From positions 1 to 64,000 of the forward strand of contig SVBX01000002.1 of NCBI GenBank assembly GCA_015058655.1: DNA of 64,000 nucleotides. The letters are read 5' to 3'. A program made the position numbers and the translations under genes. This document shows positions 41,049-50,393 of this stretch, one piece after another. The stretch comes from Pseudoselenomonas ruminantium. Its GTDB lineage: Bacteria; Bacillota; Negativicutes; Selenomonadales; Selenomonadaceae. The notes under the pieces are model-generated. The model was not told the origin of the DNA. It saw nothing but the letters and a program-made list of their open reading frames with translations, and did no database searches. Within the stretch, counting starts at the first letter, position 1. Every line of letters starts with the position of its first letter.

Positions 41049-42233
41049 TCAGTGATTGGCCAGCTGGTAAATCTTCATGGCCGTTTCCTTGTCAATGGGA
41101 TGGAAGGTGGCCACGGTCTTGGTGCCGTTTGCGGTGACCATATCTGCCAGGTATTCAATCATTTCTTTATTCTGCACTCCTATGCCCAGTTCAGTGAAAT
41201 TGACAGGCATCTCGATTTCCTTGAAGTAGGCGATAGTGGCTTCGATGCCCTTCCGGGCCTTTTCTTCGGCAGTGCCTTCGGTGATATCCCAGACTTTCTC
41301 TGCGTATCTGGCGAAGCGCTCGGGGTTATCCTGCCATACATATCCTGCCCAGCTGCCCCAGACTGTGGTGAGGCTGGCGCCGTGGGTGACATCGAAGCGG
41401 CCGGAGAGCTCGTGGCCCAGCTTGTGGCAGGCGAAGTCCTTGGCCCGGCCCAGGCCAGTGAGGTTGTTGTGGGAGAGGCTGCCGCAGTACATGATCTCGC
41501 TCATGGCATCGTAGTTCTGCTGGTCCTGGAGGAGGACTCTGGACTGTTTGATGACATTTCTCATGAGGCCTTCGGCAATGAGATCCGTCATTTCGTTGGG
41601 GGCAGGGTCGGTGGTGAAGTACCGCTCAAGAGTGTGCATGAGGATGTCGGCAATGCCGCAGAAGACTTGCCGCTTGGGGGCGGTGAAGGCCAGCTCAGGA
41701 TTCATGAAGGCCAGGGTGGGGCGGTTGAGGTCGGTGTTCAGCCCTGCCTTCTTGCTTGTTTCCTCGTTGGTGATGACCGCCGAGTCGCTGGTCTCGCTGC
41801 CGGCAGCCGCCAGGGTCAGCACAGCTCCCATGGCAGTAGTCCGGGTGAGCTTCACCTTGCCACTCCAGAAGTCCCAGATATCCACACCCGGGTTGGCTAC
41901 GCCATGGGCTACGGCCTTGGCGGAGTCGATGACGCTGCCGCCGCCTACGGCCAGGATGAAGTCGGCTTTGAAGAGCATGGCATCGTTTATGGCACCGCGC
42001 ACCCAGGCCAGGCGGGGATTGGGCTTGACACCGCCACGCACCTGCAGGGAAAGGCCCGCTGCCGTCAGCTGGCTTTCGATGCGGGGGAGCAGGCCGCTTT
42101 CGATGACGCTGCCGCCGCCGTAGACGATGAAGACCCGGCTCTTGCCATAAGCGTGGATTTTTTCTGCGATGTGAGTTTCTGCACCTTTGCCGAAGATTAT
42201 TTCTGTGGGGCATTTGAAGTTAAAAGATTGCAT
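41049..42233 (-). CDS. Iron-containing alcohol dehydrogenase (BDH/YqhD-like)
   Basis: This 394-residue oxidoreductase of the iron-dependent group III alcohol dehydrogenases is close in layout to NADPH-dependent butanol dehydrogenases. It has the nucleotide-binding GGGSVIDSAKAVAHG near residue 95. The metal ligands are in GIADILMHTLERYF (Asp and His), in ACHKLGHELSG and in VTHGASLTTVWGSW (His residues). It likely reduces aldehydes with NAD(P)H. GGAGGT lies 7 nt before ATG 42233; the longer in-frame start is not supported. It stands alone. Confidence 0.9.
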   Translation of the reverse strand: MQSFNFKCPTEIIFGKGAETHIAEKIHAYGKSRVFIVYGGGSVIESGLLPRIESQLTAAGLSLQVRGGVKPNPRLAWVRGAINDAMLFKADFILAVGGGSVIDSAKAVAHGVANPGVDIWDFWSGKVKLTRTTAMGAVLTLAAAGSETSDSAVITNEETSKKAGLNTDLNRPTLAFMNPELAFTAPKRQVFCGIADILMHTLERYFTTDPAPNEMTDLIAEGLMRNVIKQSRVLLQDQQNYDAMSEIMYCGSLSHNNLTGLGRAKDFACHKLGHELSGRFDVTHGASLTTVWGSWAGYVWQDNPERFARYAEKVWDITEGTAEEKARKGIEATIAYFKEIEMPVNFTELGIGVQNKEMIEYLADMVTANGTKTVATFHPIDKETAMKIYQLANH

Positions 42234-42431
42234 AGGGGTTACCTCCGTTTGGCTCCAATATGGCAACTGTCTTTGGGTTGTACAATCATACCTCTATGGA
42301 AAATTCTCTATGAATGCTTTTTATCCTGCTGTTAAGCGAGAAAAAGCGATAAGGTGTAAAAAAAGGAATTTTGTCTGCTTTGTAGAATATAGGAAAACTG
42401 AAATAATGTTTTCAGATGGGAGCGCTGCGGT

Positions 42432-44570
42432 ATGTATAAATATCTGCCTTTGGCTATTGTTGCTTTGCTGCCGGTGCTCCTGTCGGCTGTGCTTTACTAT
42501 GCTTATAGCAAGCCCCTGGCTCACTGGAGCAACAGGAAAAAGCAGTTGCTGGCAGGGTTGTGCTTTGGCCTGGTGGCGATTTTTGGCACCGAGTTTGGGG
42601 TGCCCATGGACGGTCTCAAGGTGAATGTGCGTGATGCAGCGCCTATTTGCGCAGGCCTGATATTCGGTGCGCCTGCCGGGATTATGGCGGGGCTTATAGG
42701 CGGCATAGAGCGGTATCTGGCGGCCTGGTGGGGGGCTGGCTTCTACACTCAGCTGGCTTGCACCCTGGGGACGATTTTTGCCGGTTTTTTCGCGGCGGCG
42801 CTCAGACGCTATATGTTTGATGACAAGAAACCCGGCTGGGTTTACGGCCTGGCGGTGGGGGGCGTGGCGGAAATAGTCCACATGACACTGATTTTCTTCA
42901 CAAACATGAATGATGCCAAGACGGGCTTTCACTTCATTCACCTGTGTACCATCCCCATGGTCACCGCCAATGCCTGCTCCGTCATGCTGGCTTTGCTGGT
43001 AGTGGGCATACTCGGCAAGGAAAAGATTATCCGGCGGGAAGGGGTGCCACAGATTGCCGAGACCTTCCAGAAATGGCTGCTCCTTTGCATAGTGGTGGCC
43101 TTTGGCTGTGCCTTTTCTTTCACCTATGTGCTTCAGACGGGGATTTATCAGCGTAATACGGAGGAAACTTTCCGGCAGAATATTGAGGATGTGAAGAGGG
43201 AAATCATCTCTGTGGCAGGACGCAATGAAATCCTCAATGGGGAAGGAGGGGATGAGGAAGGGCGGCATCTCGACAGTTCACCGGAAAATCTCGGACTGCT
43301 GATTGGCAGTATCACCGAGAACTGGCATGTGGGCGAAGATGGGTATATGCTGGTTTTTGATAAGGAGGGCAATCTGATAAGCAAGGCGGTGGGCGCAAAA
43401 GAGCATTTGAATGAAGAAAACACCCGCCTGGACTGGGATAGCCTGCCGGAAAGAGAGATGTCCCTGACGGCTATAGGGGGCACCGAAGCTTATGTGATGC
43501 CCCTGAATGCAGGGGATTACCGCATCCTGGCAGTGGCGCCTGCGGAAAAGGCAGACTTTTCCAGGAACCTTTCCGTTTATCTGATGACCTTTGTAATCGT
43601 GCTGATTTTCTCGGCTCTCTTTATTTTGATTTATTGCCTGATCAGACGTATGATAGTTGACAAGATACACACGATAAACAGCTCATTGGGGCGCATTACC
43701 GCAGGTCAGCTGGATGAGGTAGTGAATGTGCGGGACAGCGAGGAGTTCATCTCCCTGTCAGATGATATCAACAACACGGTAGCTACCCTCAAGCATTACA
43801 TTGATGAGGCGGCGGCCCGCATTGACAGGGAACTGGAGTTTGCACGGGAGATACAGTATTCTTCATTGCCTTCTATTTTCCCGCCTTTCCCCCAGCATAA
43901 AGAATTTGATATTTTTGCTTCCATGGATACGGCCAAGGAAGTGGGGGGAGACTTTTATGACTTCTACTTCGTGGGGCCGGATAAGCTGGCTTTCCTGGTG
44001 GCAGATGTATCCGGCAAAGGCATACCTGCGGCCATGTTCATGATGCGGGCCAGGGCGGTCATCAAAGCGCTGGCAGAAACAGGAGCAACCGTAGACGAGA
44101 TTTTCCGTGATGCCAATGACACCCTATGCCAGGGCAATGAGCGTGGCATGTTTGTGACGGCGTGGCTGGGGATATTGGACATTCATACCGGGGAGCTTGA
44201 CTATGTCAATGGGGGCCACACGCCGCCTTATATCCTGCATCCGGATGGCAGCGGTGAGTGGGTGAAGAAGAAATCCGGCATCATGCTGGGGAGCCTTGAA
44301 GATGTGCCCTATGCTCCCCGCCATATCACCTTGAGCCCCGGGGACACCATTTATGTCTATACTGATGGGGTGCCGGAAAATGCCAATGAGGCAGGGGAAT
44401 TCTTTGGTGAGGAGCGGTTGGAAAAAATCCTGCTGGCAGCCAGGGGATTGGAGCCTGTCCCGCTTTGCATAAAAGTGAAGGAAGAACTTGATGCTTTTAC
44501 CGGGGGAGCAGAGCAATTCGATGATATTACCATGCTGGCCTTGCGCTATACGGGCGAGACAGCAGAGTAA
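42432..44570 (+). CDS. Membrane sensor PP2C/SpoIIE-type phosphatase (RsbU-like)
   Basis: This 712-residue sensor probably controls the STAS protein encoded next by removing its phosphate. The N-terminus (about residues 1-195) has six or more helices resembling the 5TM-5TMR LytS-type module, including the conserved DGLKVNVRDAAPICAGLIFG. An extracytoplasmic sensor-like region lies between helices near residues 215 and 380. A HAMP-like segment and a coiled coil follow, then a PP2C domain (about residues 475-710) with metal-binding EVGGDFYDFY, DVSGKGIPAAMFM, TDGVPE and DDITML. It is first of four genes in a tight operon. Confidence 0.88.
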   Translation: MYKYLPLAIVALLPVLLSAVLYYAYSKPLAHWSNRKKQLLAGLCFGLVAIFGTEFGVPMDGLKVNVRDAAPICAGLIFGAPAGIMAGLIGGIERYLAAWWGAGFYTQLACTLGTIFAGFFAAALRRYMFDDKKPGWVYGLAVGGVAEIVHMTLIFFTNMNDAKTGFHFIHLCTIPMVTANACSVMLALLVVGILGKEKIIRREGVPQIAETFQKWLLLCIVVAFGCAFSFTYVLQTGIYQRNTEETFRQNIEDVKREIISVAGRNEILNGEGGDEEGRHLDSSPENLGLLIGSITENWHVGEDGYMLVFDKEGNLISKAVGAKEHLNEENTRLDWDSLPEREMSLTAIGGTEAYVMPLNAGDYRILAVAPAEKADFSRNLSVYLMTFVIVLIFSALFILIYCLIRRMIVDKIHTINSSLGRITAGQLDEVVNVRDSEEFISLSDDINNTVATLKHYIDEAAARIDRELEFAREIQYSSLPSIFPPFPQHKEFDIFASMDTAKEVGGDFYDFYFVGPDKLAFLVADVSGKGIPAAMFMMRARAVIKALAETGATVDEIFRDANDTLCQGNERGMFVTAWLGILDIHTGELDYVNGGHTPPYILHPDGSGEWVKKKSGIMLGSLEDVPYAPRHITLSPGDTIYVYTDGVPENANEAGEFFGEERLEKILLAARGLEPVPLCIKVKEELDAFTGGAEQFDDITMLALRYTGETAE

Positions 44571-44614
44571 TAAATATAGTATTCATTGGAAACAGTATAA
44601 AAGGAGATTTTACG

Positions 44615-44935
44615 ATGACTATCACGGAAAAGAAGCAGAACGATTGGCTGGTGCTGGCGCTGGCAGACCGTCTTGATACCCAGACGGCGCCGGAGCTGGA
44701 ACAGGCTGCTATGAGCAAGATGACGGATGGGGCGAAGGTCGCCCTGGAGCTTTCTGAGCTTCAGTATATCAGCAGCGCAGGCTTGCGGGTTCTCTTGATG
44801 ATGATGAAAAAATCTAAAGCTGTGGGAGGACAGGTGGCCTTGGTAGGCGTAGGAGGCATGGTAGGCGAAATACTGGAAGAATCTGGTATAGATGCCTTTT
44901 TCAAGCAGTATGACAAAATGGAGGCATTGCCGTGA
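44615..44935 (+). CDS. STAS-domain anti-sigma factor antagonist (RsbV-like)
   Basis: This single STAS domain of 106 residues is the switch protein of a partner-switching module. The conserved phosphorylation site is in LQYISSAGLRVLLMM near residue 55. When dephosphorylated by the SpoIIE-type phosphatase upstream it should bind the ATPase protein encoded next. GGAG lies before ATG 44615; the next gene overlaps by 4 nt. No sigma factor is encoded in the operon. Confidence 0.9.
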   Translation: MTITEKKQNDWLVLALADRLDTQTAPELEQAAMSKMTDGAKVALELSELQYISSAGLRVLLMMMKKSKAVGGQVALVGVGGMVGEILEESGIDAFFKQYDKMEALP

Positions 44936-45369
44936 ATAGGGAAGAATGGAAGGATTTTCCCGCTCAGCAGGATAGCTATGAGGAAATGCTTTCTTATGCG
45001 CTTGCTTGCGCCGATGAGGCCGGCGTATCCATGAAGAGGCAGCTGAAGCTGCAGCTGGGGTTCGAAGAGGCAGTGGTGAATGTGATTTCCTATGCTTATG
45101 AGCCGGAAGAGGAAGGAAAAGTATGGCTGAAGGTGTATGCCGATGGCAATGACCTGATCATTGAGATCAAGGACAGCGGCAAGCCTTTCAATCCCCTGAC
45201 CAAGGAAGATGCCCTGGCAAACAGGCCTGAGTCCTTGGAAGAGACTGAGATAGGCGGCTTGGGCATCGCCTTCATGCGGCGGGTCTTCATAGATATTGCT
45301 TATCATTACGGAGAGGAAGATGGTTTGTATTGCAACCATCTGACTTTGAGATTCCCAATGTCCCAGTAG
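44932..45369 (+). CDS. Anti-sigma-factor-type serine kinase (RsbW/HATPase_c)
   Basis: This 145-residue GHKL ATPase has N-box FEEAVVNVISYAYE near residue 44, G1 box IKDSGKPFNPL and G2 box GGLGIAFMRR. It should phosphorylate the STAS protein and bind a partner. GTG 44932 overlaps the STAS gene stop. Because the next gene encodes no sigma factor but a condensation-like/cNMP-like fusion, its output target is open. Confidence 0.88.
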   Translation: MNREEWKDFPAQQDSYEEMLSYALACADEAGVSMKRQLKLQLGFEEAVVNVISYAYEPEEEGKVWLKVYADGNDLIIEIKDSGKPFNPLTKEDALANRPESLEETEIGGLGIAFMRRVFIDIAYHYGEEDGLYCNHLTLRFPMSQ

Positions 45370-45381
45370 GGAGGGGTTTTT

Positions 45382-47229
45382 ATGAAAAATCCTTTTGAGG
45401 CTGCCACTGAAGGGATGAGCCATGAGGATAAGAGTATTCTCAGGAGTTCCTGCGGCATAGGCACCTATGTCCTGGCGGCGGATGTAGAGGCGGTGGAGCC
45501 TCTTAGTTCCGAGGAAAGGATATTCTTTGACCCTAAGGGGTTTATTTCCCCTTATTATTCGGTTCAGCGTATCTATAAGGTGCAAGGCAGCATTTCTCCC
45601 CTGCATTTCAACCGCGTGGTTTATGCAGCTTTTTCTGCGAAGAAGTTTCTCAGGAGCAATTACTGCCAACTGACAGACAGGTGGGTGAAACTTGTCTCCA
45701 AGGTGCGGCGCACCCAGCCGGAAATCATCTACCGCAACATCAGCCAGCAGGGATTAGCCGGGGAAGAGCTTGATGCCGCTTTGGAAAGGCAGGCTGAAGC
45801 TGAGAGGCGCAGGCCATTCTCATTGGAAAGGGAGCCCTTGGTTCGTTTTGTGGTGATAAAAACCTCCAGCAATGAATTTGCGGTGGTGGTGACAGGCCTG
45901 GAGCTGGCCGTGCGCCATCTGAACATGGAAAAGATCCTGGTGGAGTGCCAGGGCTACGAGTACAAGGGGAACGAGGCGCCGGGACAGCAGGAAAGGGTCT
46001 TGCGCAAAAGCGGTGAGCTGACGGGAAAAATCATGGGCTACTGGCAGAAAGTGCTGGACAATCTGCCGGTGAAACCCGGATTGCCTGGCTTCAAGCCCCA
46101 TGCCGCCAGTTTTGTCCAGAGTGGCTATCGAATGGTGATACCGGCTGAAACGGTGCGGCTGCTCAAGAGCACCGGGGGCGATGTTTATCGCATGAAAGAG
46201 CTCCTTTACATGGCCTGGGGACTCTTCCTGCAGTATGAGAACCATATAGGGGATACTTACTTCCTGCTGCTTTCCGATGAGGAAGCCAAAGGGGCAGGGG
46301 GGAATCTGAGCATGATACCGGTGCGCCTGAAATGCCCTCCCAAGGAAACTGTGGAAAGCGCAGCGGCAAGGCTCTCGAAGCAGCTTTCCCTTTCCCACCC
46401 TTTCAGCTGCTTTGAAAGCGAAGGCCTGGAGCAGATTTTGGGAGAGCGGAGGGGCTTATTTGACCACTTTCTGAATTTCCATGCTTTTACCGGCGGGGGC
46501 GTAGATTATGCCCGGACAGCAGGAACTTTTGCAGGAGTGCGGGTTTATGAGCAGGCCTGGGATGCGCAGGGGATGCCCTTGGGCATTTATTTCCAATATG
46601 TGGAGGGGAGCGTTTCCATTTCTGTCCTCTACAACCGCTACAGTATCAGCGAAAGAGCTCTGGAAGAGCTGTGCCATCGCTATGCTATGACTCTGCACAC
46701 CATGCTCCTGCATATGGACAGGCAGGTGGCATCTTTTGGGCAGAGCCTGAAGCTGCGGATAGAGAGCCAGAAAGAAAATATGGCAGAACTTCAGGAGAGG
46801 AAGGCTGTCTCTTATATCTGGGAACTGCCCTTCTTCCAGGATATCAGGGAAGAGAAGCTCTACAAGCTTGCACGGGCTGCTAAAGTGCGCACCTATTTTG
46901 AAAATGACCAGATTATCATGAATCATGATCTGGGGCTGTTCTTCTTCCTCTTGGAGGGCAGGGTGGCGCGGCTGATGGACCCGGGCTCCGGTTGGTACAA
47001 CATGCTGGATATAGCAAAAGAGGGAAGCATTCTCAATGAAACGGTGATGATGGAGAAGTGCAAGTCCAGAATCATGGGCGAGGTGGTAAGCGAAAAGGCC
47101 AGGGTGCTTGCAGTGCCGCTGCCCCTGATCATAGATCTGGGCCTTGAGAGCCAGCTATTCCGCAAAAGGATGTTTCTGCATGTCATGGGGGAAATGGAGA
47201 AGTACCAGCGTCGTTGGGTCAATAGCTAA
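45382..47229 (+). CDS. Condensation-like domain fused to a cyclic-nucleotide-binding-like domain
   Basis: The larger N-terminal part of this 615-residue protein (about residues 55-465) follows the fold pattern of NRPS condensation/acyltransferase domains: YSVQRIYKVQGSISPLHFN, RPFSLEREPLVRFVVIKT, a bridge-like part near residue 330, and HFLNFHAFTGGG. The catalytic HHxxxDG is absent; the place reads TGLELAVRHLNME. The C-terminal part (about residues 490-612) resembles a cNMP-binding domain (LPFFQDIREEKLYKLARAA, then LLEGRVARLMD), but its phosphate-binding cassette is degenerate. It starts 12 bp after the ATPase gene, last in the partner-switch operon. It may be an output or target of that switch; no adenylation or carrier domains are near. 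Confidence 0.7.
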   Translation: MKNPFEAATEGMSHEDKSILRSSCGIGTYVLAADVEAVEPLSSEERIFFDPKGFISPYYSVQRIYKVQGSISPLHFNRVVYAAFSAKKFLRSNYCQLTDRWVKLVSKVRRTQPEIIYRNISQQGLAGEELDAALERQAEAERRRPFSLEREPLVRFVVIKTSSNEFAVVVTGLELAVRHLNMEKILVECQGYEYKGNEAPGQQERVLRKSGELTGKIMGYWQKVLDNLPVKPGLPGFKPHAASFVQSGYRMVIPAETVRLLKSTGGDVYRMKELLYMAWGLFLQYENHIGDTYFLLLSDEEAKGAGGNLSMIPVRLKCPPKETVESAAARLSKQLSLSHPFSCFESEGLEQILGERRGLFDHFLNFHAFTGGGVDYARTAGTFAGVRVYEQAWDAQGMPLGIYFQYVEGSVSISVLYNRYSISERALEELCHRYAMTLHTMLLHMDRQVASFGQSLKLRIESQKENMAELQERKAVSYIWELPFFQDIREEKLYKLARAAKVRTYFENDQIIMNHDLGLFFFLLEGRVARLMDPGSGWYNMLDIAKEGSILNETVMMEKCKSRIMGEVVSEKARVLAVPLPLIIDLGLESQLFRKRMFLHVMGEMEKYQRRWVNS

Positions 47230-47249
47230 CTGTTCATAAATAAATTTTA
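47228..47249 (+). repeat. End fragment of the MITE-like element at 34448
   Basis: AACTGTTCATAAATAAATTT and the next two bases are identical to the left end of the element at 34448-34605. No right end is present here. The stop codon of the upstream gene (47227-47229) overlaps its start. Confidence 0.6.
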
Positions 47250-47261
47250 TTTGAGAAAAGA

Positions 47262-47306
47262 AAGGCAAGCATGGCCGTGCATAGCGGCTATGCTTTCTCT
47301 TTTTTG
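47262..47306 (+). terminator. Terminator of the partner-switch operon
   Basis: GCATGGCCG and CGGCTATGC pair, with flanking AGAAAG/CTTTCT, and are followed by CTCTTTTTT. It lies about 35 nt after the operon's last stop. Confidence 0.75.
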
Positions 47307-47444
47307 AGACAAAAATAAACAATAGGACTGGATTTTTATGCAAATATCTGTTATCATGTAAAGCATATTGCTAATAGATTATAGCTTGTATGCAAATAAG
47401 TTATATTGCAAACAAAATTTGTGTGTGTTTTGGAGGGGTGGCCC

Positions 47445-47660
47445 ATGCAATCGGAGATTACAGTAAAAGAGGCCAGGTGCAAGGGATGTGGCATCTGCGC
47501 GGAGTTCTGTCCCAAGCAGGTGCTGCAGGTCAGCGAGCTGGGGAAGATACAAGTGGTCAAGGGCGAGGCTTGCATCGGCTGCGGTCAGTGCGAGCTGCGC
47601 TGCCCGGATTATGCAATTTTTGTGGATAAACTTGCAGAGGTAAAGGGGGCGAGGGCATGA
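47445..47660 (+). CDS. korD: 2-oxoacid:ferredoxin oxidoreductase, ferredoxin-like delta subunit
   Basis: This 71-residue protein has two 4Fe-4S clusters (CKGCGICAEFCP and CIGCGQCELRCP), carrying electrons from the oxidoreductase core to ferredoxin. GGAGGGG lies 6 nt before ATG 47445; the longer in-frame start has no site. It is first of four genes that overlap each other by 4 nt (ATGA), in the order D-A-B-C known for KorDABC. Confidence 0.92.
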   Translation: MQSEITVKEARCKGCGICAEFCPKQVLQVSELGKIQVVKGEACIGCGQCELRCPDYAIFVDKLAEVKGARA

Positions 47661-48814
47661 AGAAGGCAAGGCTGATGCAGGGCAACGAAGCCTGCGCCGA
47701 AGGCGCTATCGCAGCAGGGGTAAGATTCTTTGCCGGCTACCCCATCACTCCCTCTACGGAGATAGCAGAAGCCATGGCCAAGCTCCTGCCCCGGCATGGG
47801 GGCAAGTTCGTGCAGATGGAGGATGAGATTGCTTCCATGGGGGCTATCCTGGGGGCTGCCATGGCCGGTGACAAGGTGATGGATGCCACCAGCGGCCCGG
47901 GCTTTTCCCTGAAGCAGGAGCTCATCGGCTATGCTGCCTGCGCGGAGATTCCCTGCGTGCTGGTGGATGTGCAGCGGGTGGGTCCCTCCACGGGCCAGCC
48001 TACGGCTCCTTCCCAGGGTGATGTGATGCAGGTGCGCTGGGGCACCCACGGTGACCATCCCATGATTTCCCTGTGCCCCTGGAGCGTGCGCGAAACCTTT
48101 GATCTCACGGTGCAGGCGGTGAACTACGCCGAGCGCTTCCGCACTCCCGTCATCCTGCTGATGGATGAGATGGTGGGCCACCTCCGTGAGCGGGTGGAAC
48201 TGCCGGAGCCTGAGGAAATCCAGGTCTATCCCCGCAGGAAGCCCAAGAAGACCAGGGCGGAGGGCTATCAGCCCTTCGAGCCGGATGAGGATCTGGTGCC
48301 CAATGTGGCAGACTTTGGCCAGGGCTATCACATCCATGTGACAGGCCTTATCCATGATGATACGGGCTTCCCTGTAGGCAGCCCCACGGTGACGGAAAAG
48401 GCCATCAAGAGGCTCCATGAGAAGATTGACAGGGCTGCTGATGAGATCATCAAGACGGAAAGCTATTTCATGGAGGATGCGGAGTACGCGGTGGTAGCTT
48501 TTGGCGGCACTGCCCGCACTGCCTATGAAGCGGTGAAGAATATGAGGGAGCAGGGCATGAAGGTGGGACTCTTGCGGCTTGTTACCATCTGGCCCTTTGC
48601 CGACAAGGTCATCGAGGACCTGGCCAGGAAGGTCAAGGGCATCATGGTGGCAGAGCTGAACTACGGCCAGGTGGTGCACGAGGTGCGCCGGGCTGCCCAG
48701 GGAGCCTGTCCGGTAGTCCTCTGCGGCAAGTACAATATGAAGTCCTTCGAGCCTGTAGAGATAGAGGCTGAGATTGAGAAAATGGTTATGGATGTGGAAG
48801 GGGGCAGAGCATGA
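47657..48814 (+). CDS. korA: 2-oxoglutarate:ferredoxin oxidoreductase alpha subunit
   Basis: This 385-residue subunit starts KKARLMQGNEACAEGAIAAG with FAGYPITPSTEI, the pyrimidine-binding half of the thiamine diphosphate site. DEMVGHLRE and a C-terminal transketolase-C-like domain (VAELNYGQVVHEVRRA) follow. It oxidises a 2-oxoacid to the acyl-CoA with reduction of ferredoxin. 2-Oxoglutarate is favoured by subunit sizes and gene order; a branched-chain 2-oxoacid enzyme (Vor) is the alternative. Confidence 0.9.
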   Translation: MKKARLMQGNEACAEGAIAAGVRFFAGYPITPSTEIAEAMAKLLPRHGGKFVQMEDEIASMGAILGAAMAGDKVMDATSGPGFSLKQELIGYAACAEIPCVLVDVQRVGPSTGQPTAPSQGDVMQVRWGTHGDHPMISLCPWSVRETFDLTVQAVNYAERFRTPVILLMDEMVGHLRERVELPEPEEIQVYPRRKPKKTRAEGYQPFEPDEDLVPNVADFGQGYHIHVTGLIHDDTGFPVGSPTVTEKAIKRLHEKIDRAADEIIKTESYFMEDAEYAVVAFGGTARTAYEAVKNMREQGMKVGLLRLVTIWPFADKVIEDLARKVKGIMVAELNYGQVVHEVRRAAQGACPVVLCGKYNMKSFEPVEIEAEIEKMVMDVEGGRA

Positions 48815-49665
48815 TGGCAGAACTTACGAGAAGCTATGAGAAATACTTCCGCCAGAACCGCCTGCCGCACCTCTGGTGCCCCGGCTGCGGCAACGGCATT
48901 GTCATGAAGGCCATTGTCCAGGCCATTGAGAAGAAGGGGCTGACCCAGGACAACACGGTGATTGTGTCCGGCATCGGCTGTTCTTCCAGAGCCTCCGGCT
49001 ATATGGATTTTGACACCATCCACACCGCCCACGGCAGGGCTATCCCCTTTGCCACGGGCATCAAGCTCTCCCGTCCTGATCTGAATGTGGTGGTCATCAC
49101 CGGCGATGGTGACTGCACCGCCATCGGCGGCAATCACTTCATCCACGGCTGCCGCCGCAATGTGGACCTCACGGTGGTGCTGTTCAACAACAATATCTAC
49201 GGCATGACAGGCGGTCAGGCATCTCCCATGACGCCCTTGGGGGGCAAGGCCACCACGGCGCCTTACGGCTCAGTGGACAGGACCTTCGATGCCTGCGCTC
49301 TGGCAGAGGCTGCCGGTGCCACCTATGTGGCCCGCTCCACCGCTTTCCATGTGCAGCACCTGACGGACATGATTGCCCAGGGCTTGGGGAGCAAGGGCTT
49401 CTCCTTCATTGAAGCCATGGTGCAGTGTCCCACGGCTTTCGGCAGGAGGAACAAGTTCAAGAGCCCTGCGGATATGCTGAAGTGGATGCGGGATCACTCC
49501 GTCATGAAGGCCGCCTGGGACAAGCTGGACGATATGAAGAAGGGGGAGGCTGTTGGCGCAGGCAAATTCCCCATCGGCCTGCTCTATGCAAGCTCCGGCA
49601 GTGAGCTTGATTATGATGCGGCTTATGACCAGGTCATCGAGAGGGCAGGAGGTGCAGGGAAATGA
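48811..49665 (+). CDS. korB: 2-oxoglutarate:ferredoxin oxidoreductase beta subunit
   Basis: This 284-residue subunit binds the diphosphate of thiamine diphosphate. It has LWCPGCGNGIVMKA near residue 24, the GDGDCTAIGGNHFIHG motif with Mg ligands near residue 95, and NNNIYGMTGGQASP. It pairs with KorA for decarboxylation of the 2-oxoacid. It overlaps its neighbours by 4 nt at each end. Confidence 0.92.
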   Translation: MMAELTRSYEKYFRQNRLPHLWCPGCGNGIVMKAIVQAIEKKGLTQDNTVIVSGIGCSSRASGYMDFDTIHTAHGRAIPFATGIKLSRPDLNVVVITGDGDCTAIGGNHFIHGCRRNVDLTVVLFNNNIYGMTGGQASPMTPLGGKATTAPYGSVDRTFDACALAEAAGATYVARSTAFHVQHLTDMIAQGLGSKGFSFIEAMVQCPTAFGRRNKFKSPADMLKWMRDHSVMKAAWDKLDDMKKGEAVGAGKFPIGLLYASSGSELDYDAAYDQVIERAGGAGK

Positions 49666-50195
49666 GGAAACAGCTTAGACTATCCGGCTCCGGCGGCCAG
49701 GGGGTCATCACCGCCGCCATCATCCTGGCAGAGGCGGCAGTAGCCGAGGGCAAGGAGGCAGCCCAGTCCCAGTCCTACGGCCCTGAGGCCAGAGGCGGCG
49801 CTTCCAAGGCAGAGGTCATCATCGACACGGAGACCATCTACCATCCCCATGTGATTCATCCGGATTTGGTACTGGCCATGACCCAGAAGGCTGCTGACAA
49901 GTATTATGAGGATATAGTTCCCGGCGGCCTCCTGGTACTGGACGAGCAACTGGTGCCAAATCCACCGGACTTCCCCAAGACCGTTCGCATTCCCATCACC
50001 AAGCTGGCTGTGGAGGAGGTAGGGAAATCCCTCTTTGCCAATATCGTGGCTCTTGGCGCCCTGGTGCGGCTGACGGATATTGTCTCCTTCGATACCATCA
50101 AGGAGTCCGTAGCCCACAGAGTGCCCAAGCACACCGTGGAGCAGAATATGCATGCCCTGCAAGTGGGCTGGGAGGCTGCAGACAAGCTGGCCTGA
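49662..50195 (+). CDS. korC: 2-oxoglutarate:ferredoxin oxidoreductase gamma subunit
   Basis: This 177-residue protein has the features of the gamma subunit of 2-oxoacid:ferredoxin oxidoreductases: LRLSGSGGQGVITAA at the start, SQSYGPEARGGASKAEV near residue 36 and a C-terminal helical part. In the four-subunit enzyme this chain binds CoA. It is last in korDABC and followed by a terminator. Confidence 0.92.
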   Translation: MRKQLRLSGSGGQGVITAAIILAEAAVAEGKEAAQSQSYGPEARGGASKAEVIIDTETIYHPHVIHPDLVLAMTQKAADKYYEDIVPGGLLVLDEQLVPNPPDFPKTVRIPITKLAVEEVGKSLFANIVALGALVRLTDIVSFDTIKESVAHRVPKHTVEQNMHALQVGWEAADKLA

Positions 50196-50206
50196 CTGAT
50201 GAAATC

Positions 50207-50240
50207 ATGCCCTTTGCATCAGCAGAGGGCATTTTTATTT
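50207..50240 (+). terminator. Terminator of korDABC
   Basis: ATGCCCT (50207-50213) pairs with AGGGCAT (50226-50232) and is followed by TTTTATTT. It lies 12 nt after the korC stop. Confidence 0.8.
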
Positions 50241-50393
50241 GAAATATCCCTTGTGTTCGGCAGGAGGCAGGGAGGAAAATCGCGGTATGTTGGCGAAGAT
50301 AAAGCAGCAAAAGGAATGGCAGCAATTCGTGAGAAATGAAGAAACCAATTGTTGTATGTTCGATATTTCTTGGCAGATAAGGAGGAAAATATC

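Noticed and set aside
45382-47229. Annotation of the fusion protein as an active NRPS module
   Set aside because: It lacks the HHxxxDG motif, adenylation and carrier domains, and no biosynthetic genes are near.
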